The translations under genes were made by a program, and so were the position numbers. A stretch of DNA of 47,126 nt, from NCBI GenBank assembly GCA_043808585.1, contig JAZDES010000063.1, positions 1-47,126 of the forward strand, written 5' to 3'. Under the pieces are notes generated by a model that searched no databases, had not been told where the DNA came from, and saw nothing but the letters and a program-made list of their open reading frames with translations. Every line of letters starts with the position of its first letter. Positions within the stretch are counted from its first letter, which is position 1. This document shows positions 42,881-47,126 of the stretch, piece after piece. The DNA comes from CAYVMN01 sp043808585 (GTDB lineage: Bacteria > Desulfobacterota > DSM-4660 > Desulfatiglandales > Desulfatiglandaceae).

Positions 42881-44107
42881 CTACCTAATCATTTGGTTCA
42901 TCTCAAATATGGGAAGTAGTATGGAGATCACGATAAATCCAACAGCCAAACCCATGACCAATATCATGACCGGTTCCAGCAGAGATGTCATGGCCATTAT
43001 CTTTGACTCTGCCTCCCTCTCATAGACGTCACCGACCTTGCCAAGCATATCTTCCAACTCTCCGCTCTGCTCCCCTACGGATATCATCTGTATTGCCATG
43101 GGTGGAAACCACCGGCTTTTGCCTAGGGAGGTTGCGAGGCCTTTGCCGGCCTGGATCTCCTCCATAGCGCTATCAAGGGCACTGGCTATCAGGGTGTTGT
43201 TTATAATATTTCGAACTATCTGAAGGGCAGACAATAGCGGCACCCCATTTTGAAGCAGACTGCCCAGGGTCCTTCCCAGTCGGGCGAGGGCTATTTTTGT
43301 GTTAATATCCCCAAAAATGGGTATGCTGAGTTTGGCTCGGTCAAAGAGGGCTTGTCCCTTTATGGTCCTTCTAAGCCGCATCCCTGCCACGACGGCACAT
43401 GCCAGAACGAGCAGGACCAGCCACCAGAATGATTTGAGAAAATCGCTTACACCAATCAGTGCTATTGTGGGAAGGGGAAGGGCCTGGTTCATTTCGCTGA
43501 AAAGCCTGGCGATATTGGGCACAATGAATGACACAAGGAAGAATAGGACCAAGGTTCCCACAAGGAACATAAAGATGGGATAGGCCAAGGCCGCCTTAAA
43601 TCGTCCCCTTAGGGCCTGCTGATGTTCGCCCAAGTCTGCGAGACGCTCGAGAACTAAGTCAAGTGTGCCCGAGGCCTCGCCGGCCCCCACCATGTTGACA
43701 TAGATCTGAGAGAACACCTGCGGGTGCCGAGACAAAGAGAAGGCCAGGCTGTTTCCTTCATTTACCGCTTCCTTGACCTGAGCCATGATCTTTCTTAGGA
43801 AGGAGTTGGTTATCTGAGATATTAACGCATCCAAAGATGCAACAAGGGGTACCCCAGCTCCCAAAAGGATTGATAAGTGCCTGGTCGTGGCGGCAAGCTC
43901 CCCTTGTGTGATTCGTTTGAAGAGAGTCGATAGGACCGCTGGGCTTGAGGCCATGTCCCTGGGCATGGAAGAGGTCTCTTTTACCTCGATCGGAAAGATG
44001 CCTGATGCCCTCAATCTCTGCCGCGCTGCAACTGCGCTGTCGGCATCGATAATACCGCTGGCGTTCTTGCCAGCCCTGTCAAAGGCTGTGTATTCATAAA
44101 CAGGCAT
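42881..44107 (-). CDS. gspF: Type II secretion inner-membrane platform protein GspF
   Basis: Polytopic platform protein with the duplicated GspF domain: TRHLSILLGAGVPLVASLDAL in the first half and LARLGRTLGSLLQNGVPLLSAL in the second, with three long hydrophobic helices and the terminal FIVISILLPIFEMNQMI. The frame is open to 44248, but ATG 44107 (MPVYEYTAFDRAGKNASG) is the universal GspF start and gives 408 residues. A promoter at 44217-44245 lies between the two positions, which excludes the longer start. It is the first gene of the secretion operon. Confidence 0.95.
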   Translation of the reverse strand: MPVYEYTAFDRAGKNASGIIDADSAVAARQRLRASGIFPIEVKETSSMPRDMASSPAVLSTLFKRITQGELAATTRHLSILLGAGVPLVASLDALISQITNSFLRKIMAQVKEAVNEGNSLAFSLSRHPQVFSQIYVNMVGAGEASGTLDLVLERLADLGEHQQALRGRFKAALAYPIFMFLVGTLVLFFLVSFIVPNIARLFSEMNQALPLPTIALIGVSDFLKSFWWLVLLVLACAVVAGMRLRRTIKGQALFDRAKLSIPIFGDINTKIALARLGRTLGSLLQNGVPLLSALQIVRNIINNTLIASALDSAMEEIQAGKGLATSLGKSRWFPPMAIQMISVGEQSGELEDMLGKVGDVYEREAESKIMAMTSLLEPVMILVMGLAVGFIVISILLPIFEMNQMIR

Positions 44108-44216
44108 AGTACAAGAAGAACCCAGCTCCGCCCTCTTCGACCCAAGTTCAAGACAGCCAAACGTCCCGGGCCTGCTCCTCGATGCCCCTGATTTTGGGTT
44201 ATGGAGATACCACATA

Positions 44217-44245
44217 ATGTTAACAGTACCGCTAACCTCTGTCAA
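44217..44245 (-). promoter_or_regulatory. Sigma70 promoter of the gsp operon
   Basis: On the minus strand TTGACA (44245-44240) and TAACAT (44222-44217) are separated by exactly 17 bp. Transcription would begin near 44210 and give a leader of about 100 nt before the gspF start. The rest of 44246-44570 holds no gene I can support, apart from a run of eight G at 44541-44548. Confidence 0.65.
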
Positions 44246-44570
44246 CAAGCCTGATCAGGTCGAACCTGTCTTGTCCCGAGGTGCACTCAGCGGTTCAGAA
44301 CATATCAAATTGGGAATAAACGCTGTGGCCCCTTGCCCTCTGACTTAGTGAGGCGCCCTGTGATATCTTGACTTATTTGAACGGCTTCGTTAGTGTGGGC
44401 AAGGAATCTTTATAAACCAATAACTTGAAGGCCATGATTCCGTCTTTCTGGCAATGTAATAGGGTGAGGGCGCGGGCTATACTTTGCTTGAAAGAACTCG
44501 TGAAATGCCCCTGAAAGGCATCATGGGTCTTGAATGGTAAGGGGGGGGCCATTCTTATGAGGAAAGGGCA

Positions 44571-44999
44571 ATGAGTCTCAGGACCAGGGTTTTTGTCTTT
44601 CTTGCCCTTTTGACAATCTGCTCGCCTGGATCCCAAGGAAGATGCTGGGAAGCCCACATGGCATCCACCGAAAAGGATCAGTCGCAGAGCTTAAAGCAGG
44701 GGAAAGAAGCGGGGTTCAACGCTGGTGCCTGGCTTGTTTCTATTTTTCGTGACTACATTTCAGCGGTTGACAGTGACAGGTGCCCAAGTACCCCTTCCTG
44801 CTCTTCGTACAGTGTCATAGCATTCAGGAAGCATGGGTTTTTTGTAGGGTGGGTCATGACCGTTGATCGCCTCATACACGAAGCGGACGAGGGGTATGTA
44901 TCCCCTCTCTCCCGCCAAGGTGGCAAGTACAAAGTCGTGGACCCTGTGGAGAATAATGATTTTTGGTGGTTTGACCCGCATGAGAATGACGTTCAATAA
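44571..44999 (+). CDS. Exported YidD-domain protein
   Basis: A 142-residue protein with a signal peptide (FVFLALLTICSPGSQG) and a YidD (DUF37) domain: RDYISAVDSDRCPSTPSCSSYSVIAFRKHG followed by FFVGWVMTVDRLIHEADEG (read as residues 60-109). The paired cysteines of the RCPSTPSC motif are retained. Classical YidD is a small cytoplasmic-face membrane insertion factor without a signal peptide, so this is a secreted or periplasmic variant whose job is unknown. GAGGAAAGGG lies just upstream of the start. Its end overlaps the next gene's start by 14 bases. Confidence 0.8.
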   Translation: MSLRTRVFVFLALLTICSPGSQGRCWEAHMASTEKDQSQSLKQGKEAGFNAGAWLVSIFRDYISAVDSDRCPSTPSCSSYSVIAFRKHGFFVGWVMTVDRLIHEADEGYVSPLSRQGGKYKVVDPVENNDFWWFDPHENDVQ

Positions 45000-45915
45000 G
45001 GGTATATGGTTCTTTTTTGCAGGAGCAGTCTTTTTCTTGTTGAAGACATCTCCAGCACTTCCGGGCCAGATCATAATTGACGGTGATGATCAATTCGAGC
45101 TCGGCCGTGCCTGTATGGAGAAAGGTGAATATGCCAGGGCCGTGGTGGAATTTGAGCGGTTCATCTATTTTTTCCCCGGCGCTTCAAAGGCCCCTATGGC
45201 CAGATATCTTATCGGTATATGTTATCTGAAAAATGGCCGCTATGAGGAGGCCAGGGGACGCTTCTTTGAGATCATAAGGACCAGACCGGATACCTCCCTC
45301 GCGGGCAAGGCCCTTTTTATGTTGGGAGAATCCTATTACCATCAGGGGGATCAAGAGAAAGCCGAGTATTACTTTAGGCAGGTGACAGAAGAATACCCCA
45401 ATCTGGAGTTGAAGAACCTTGCCCTTTACAGGCTTGGGTGGGCCAAGATGAGAGAGAACCGGTGGAGGGATGCTTCGGAAGTCTTTATGAAGGTGGGGAG
45501 AGGGAGCCCACTTTATGGATCATCCCAAGAGCTTGCGGTGGAGAGCCTCAAGGGAGAGGCGTTACCTTACAAGGACCCCATATCCGCCGGGGTAATGGCG
45601 GGCATAATCCCGGGCCTCGGTCATGCCTATGTGTCTCGCTACACGGATGCAGTGGTGGCCTTTTTTCTCAATGGCCTTTTCATATGGGCTGCAGTGGAGG
45701 CATTCAACAATAACAATACGGTGCTGGGGGGTATACTGACCTTTTTTGAGTTGGGTTGGTACACGGGGAATATTTACAGCGCAGTGAATGTTACCCACAA
45801 GTACAACCGTAAGGTCAGGGATGATTTCAGAGATAGCTTGAAAGATCGTCTCGATCTTCACCTTCTTACCTCCAGAAAGGGCCCTATTGGTTTGGCCTTG
45901 ACATTCAGCTTTTGA
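44986..45915 (+). CDS. TPR protein with C-terminal TM2-like membrane domain
   Basis: About 309 residues. A signal peptide or anchor (GIWFFFAGAVFFLLKTSPALPG) is followed by four or so TPR repeats of the BamD/YbgF type (QFELGRACMEKGEYARAVVEFE, ARYLIGICYLKNGRYEEARGRF, LFMLGESYYHQGDQEKAEYYF) and a C-terminal hydrophobic domain with PISAGVMAGIIPGLGHAYVSR, the PGLGxxY pattern of TM2/DUF5683 proteins. Its ATG overlaps the upstream YidD-domain gene, so the two are probably translated together and act together. The frame is open further upstream to 44863 but only as a shadow of the first gene. Function unknown. Confidence 0.78.
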   Translation: MTFNKGIWFFFAGAVFFLLKTSPALPGQIIIDGDDQFELGRACMEKGEYARAVVEFERFIYFFPGASKAPMARYLIGICYLKNGRYEEARGRFFEIIRTRPDTSLAGKALFMLGESYYHQGDQEKAEYYFRQVTEEYPNLELKNLALYRLGWAKMRENRWRDASEVFMKVGRGSPLYGSSQELAVESLKGEALPYKDPISAGVMAGIIPGLGHAYVSRYTDAVVAFFLNGLFIWAAVEAFNNNNTVLGGILTFFELGWYTGNIYSAVNVTHKYNRKVRDDFRDSLKDRLDLHLLTSRKGPIGLALTFSF

Positions 45916-46028
45916 ACACAAGGCCTCCATGTCATTGCAGAAACGGCTCACTTGAACCCCTGCTAAGGTCTGAGGTCTGAACGGATTCTAGCTTCATCTG
46001 TCCATAGCTTGAAAGGAGGTATGAAGAG

Positions 46029-46247
46029 ATGAAAAGATTTTGTCTGTTGGCCTTGCTCGGCCTGTTCTTGTGTGGGTGTGGGGCAGCAGCAAAGCAATCG
46101 GAATTCTGGGATCATAGCACGGTATACAGAAGCTGGTCTCACCTCAAATTTAGCTGGTGCGGGTACAAGAACCCAACAATTGAAACGGGAAAGAAATCCC
46201 TTGAGGAGCACTGGTGGGGTATTCCCATAAAAGGCCCTTCTAAATAG
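46029..46247 (+). CDS. Small predicted lipoprotein
   Basis: A 72-residue protein with a lipoprotein signal peptide (MKRFCLLALLGLFLCGC, cysteine 17 as lipidation site). The mature part is rich in aromatic residues (STVYRSWSHLKFSWCGYKNP, EEHWWGIPIKG). A perfect AAGGAGGT at 46013-46020 precedes the start by 8 bases; the ATG at 46021 directly after it opens only a three-codon frame ending in the TGA that overlaps the real start. I do not recognise the family. Confidence 0.78.
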   Translation: MKRFCLLALLGLFLCGCGAAAKQSEFWDHSTVYRSWSHLKFSWCGYKNPTIETGKKSLEEHWWGIPIKGPSK

Positions 46248-46293
46248 ATCAGAGAAAGTAGAGGGGAGATTCTTTATAGAAAGCCAATAGCGT

Positions 46294-46656
46294 ATGTGGG
46301 CAAGGATAGTAACGATCATCTTTTTCTGGATGCTATTTCTCGGCGGTTGTGCTGTACAAGAGTATCGAGTCTCAAAGATTCGCTACCAACACCCCAATTG
46401 GGATGATGTCACCGTCCGCAAGGTAGCGAATAGGAAGGTAGAGGTGGGCATGAGCAGCGAAATGGTGAGGACCGCCATCGGAATACCGGATTCCATTTCC
46501 AGGGACGGAGATGAAGAGAAGTGGGGATATGCAATCCTGGTGGGTGACTACGAACCGCGCAAGGAATTCGTCTATTTTGTCTACTTCAAATATGATGTGG
46601 TGACGAGGACCGCCGGGAATAGGAGCAAGCTTTCGTATCTCACCTGGTATGAATAA
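46294..46656 (+). CDS. BamE/SmpA-like lipoprotein
   Basis: A 120-residue protein with a lipoprotein signal peptide (IVTIIFFWMLFLGGC, cysteine 19) and a SmpA/BamE-like fold signature: VEVGMSSEMVRTAIGIPDSISRD, then EKWGYAILVGD and a YFVYFKYDVV strand. BamE is an accessory of the outer membrane assembly machine; whether this paralogue serves the Bam complex is not shown. It follows the small lipoprotein by 46 bp. Confidence 0.7.
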   Translation: MWARIVTIIFFWMLFLGGCAVQEYRVSKIRYQHPNWDDVTVRKVANRKVEVGMSSEMVRTAIGIPDSISRDGDEEKWGYAILVGDYEPRKEFVYFVYFKYDVVTRTAGNRSKLSYLTWYE

Positions 46657-46909
46657 TCCTTCGATGACCTTTTATCCATCTCGTGGATCAAACCGCCAAT
46701 CAAAAAAGGGCCTCCTTCACATTCATCCTGGCTGCCCGCGTCAAGCTGGAGGGCCGTCACAAAGATCTTCAAGGAACTGGAGGCTGACCTGTTCTCCCCC
46801 TTCTCGTTTTCCGTCAGGTTCCGGCCACTTGTTTGCCGTTTCCCTCGAGTAGGCTAGGCCCTTCAAGGGCAAAGGCCGAATAACCATCCGGAGTGTTACA
46901 CTAAGCAAA

Positions 46910-47126
46910 ATGAACGGGAAGGGATTGACGAGGCAGATTGGATTCTTTTCGGCGACGATCCTGGTGGTAGCCAATATGGTGGGGACGGGAATATTTACGA
47001 CTTCCGGTTTCATCATTGAGGAGCTTGGCAACCCCCAGACCATGCTTTTGTGCTGGCTTGTGGGAGGGATCATCGCACTGTGTGGCGCCCTTTGCTACGG
47101 AGAGCTGAGCGCGATGTTTCCCAGGG
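46910..47126 (+). CDS. Amino-acid permease, APC superfamily (partial, cut by window end)
   Basis: The first 72 codons of a membrane transporter. The start MNGKGLTRQIGFFSATILVV leads to NMVGTGIFTTSGFIIEELGN and GGIIALCGALCYGELSAMFP, which match helices 1 and 2 of APC permeases, where the GTGIF motif binds the amino-acid backbone. Substrate cannot be told from this part. The 253 bp upstream (46657-46909) hold no gene I can support. Confidence 0.85.
   Translation, partial: MNGKGLTRQIGFFSATILVVANMVGTGIFTTSGFIIEELGNPQTMLLCWLVGGIIALCGALCYGELSAMFPR

Noticed and set aside
44373..44657. Minus-strand frame of 94 codons upstream of the YidD-domain gene
   Set aside because: No recognisable motif, overlaps the start and signal peptide of a supported gene on the other strand.
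46649..46852. Plus-strand frame of 67 codons between the BamE-like gene and the permease
   Set aside because: Low-complexity composition, no ribosome site and no family resemblance.

Overview
The window reads as a chromosomal segment of an anaerobic, Gram-negative bacterium of the former Deltaproteobacteria (Desulfobacterota). The evidence is an outer membrane LPS transporter (LptD), a complete-looking type II secretion operon, a bifurcating-type NfnAB transhydrogenase, a Wolinella-type fumarate reductase pair, ferrous iron uptake (FeoAB), the anaerobic OrtAB thiolase and a MetF-MetV fusion typical of folate/C1 metabolism in anaerobes. No phage, plasmid or CRISPR region is visible; most of the window is core genome, punctuated by small non-coding mobile elements.

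Layout. 1-4.4 kb: a partial MITE, tRNA-Ser(GGA), then dnaX-ybaB-recR followed by an FAD-linked oxidase (GlcD type) overlapping recR. 4.4-9.6 kb: a PopT (DUF368) undecaprenyl-phosphate translocase converging on lptD, then folC and a divergent TM1367-like cyclophilin-fold protein. 9.8-14.3 kb: feoA-feoB, greA, an SlyD-like FKBP isomerase and a small alpha/beta hydrolase. 14.4-18.9 kb: nfnA-nfnB forward, then a CoA-binding protein, tatA and purM on the minus strand. 19.2-22.7 kb: recG and a convergent MFS transporter. 23.2-25.5 kb: an XRE-cupin regulator with ortA-ortB. 25.9-30.2 kb: frdA (frameshifted in a run of eight G), frdB and a metF-metV fusion. 30.2-44.1 kb: one long minus-strand type II secretion operon, gspF-G-H-I-J-K-L-M-N-C-A-D-E, with a good sigma70-type promoter upstream of gspF. 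44.5-47.1 kb: an exported YidD-domain protein overlapping a TPR/TM2-type membrane protein, two small lipoproteins and the start of an amino-acid permease cut by the window end.

Repeats. The most distinctive non-gene signal is a roughly 300 bp element present three times (1-173 partial, 25518-25822, 37379-37673). It has 73 bp terminal inverted repeats that begin GTAA, and one copy is flanked by a near-perfect 8 bp direct repeat. Both traits are those of IS66-family elements, so I read it as an IS66-mobilised MITE. One copy supplies the ortB stop codon and sits where the cytochrome b gene of the fumarate reductase operon would be expected; another splits the secretion operon between gspM and gspN; the third abuts tRNA-Ser. 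A second family of about 120 bp (ends TCGTAAAAA, internal ATTCCCGCGAAGGCGGGAAT hairpins) occurs twice and has pushed artificial in-frame extensions onto a neighbouring gene.

Functional picture. NfnAB, FrdAB, MetF-MetV, OrtAB and GlcD are consistent with fermentative, syntrophic or sulfate-reducing metabolism on amino and organic acids, with flavin-based electron handling. LptD, PopT, TatA, the secretion operon and the lipoproteins cover envelope biogenesis and export. All family assignments come from recognising motifs by eye; no database search was run.
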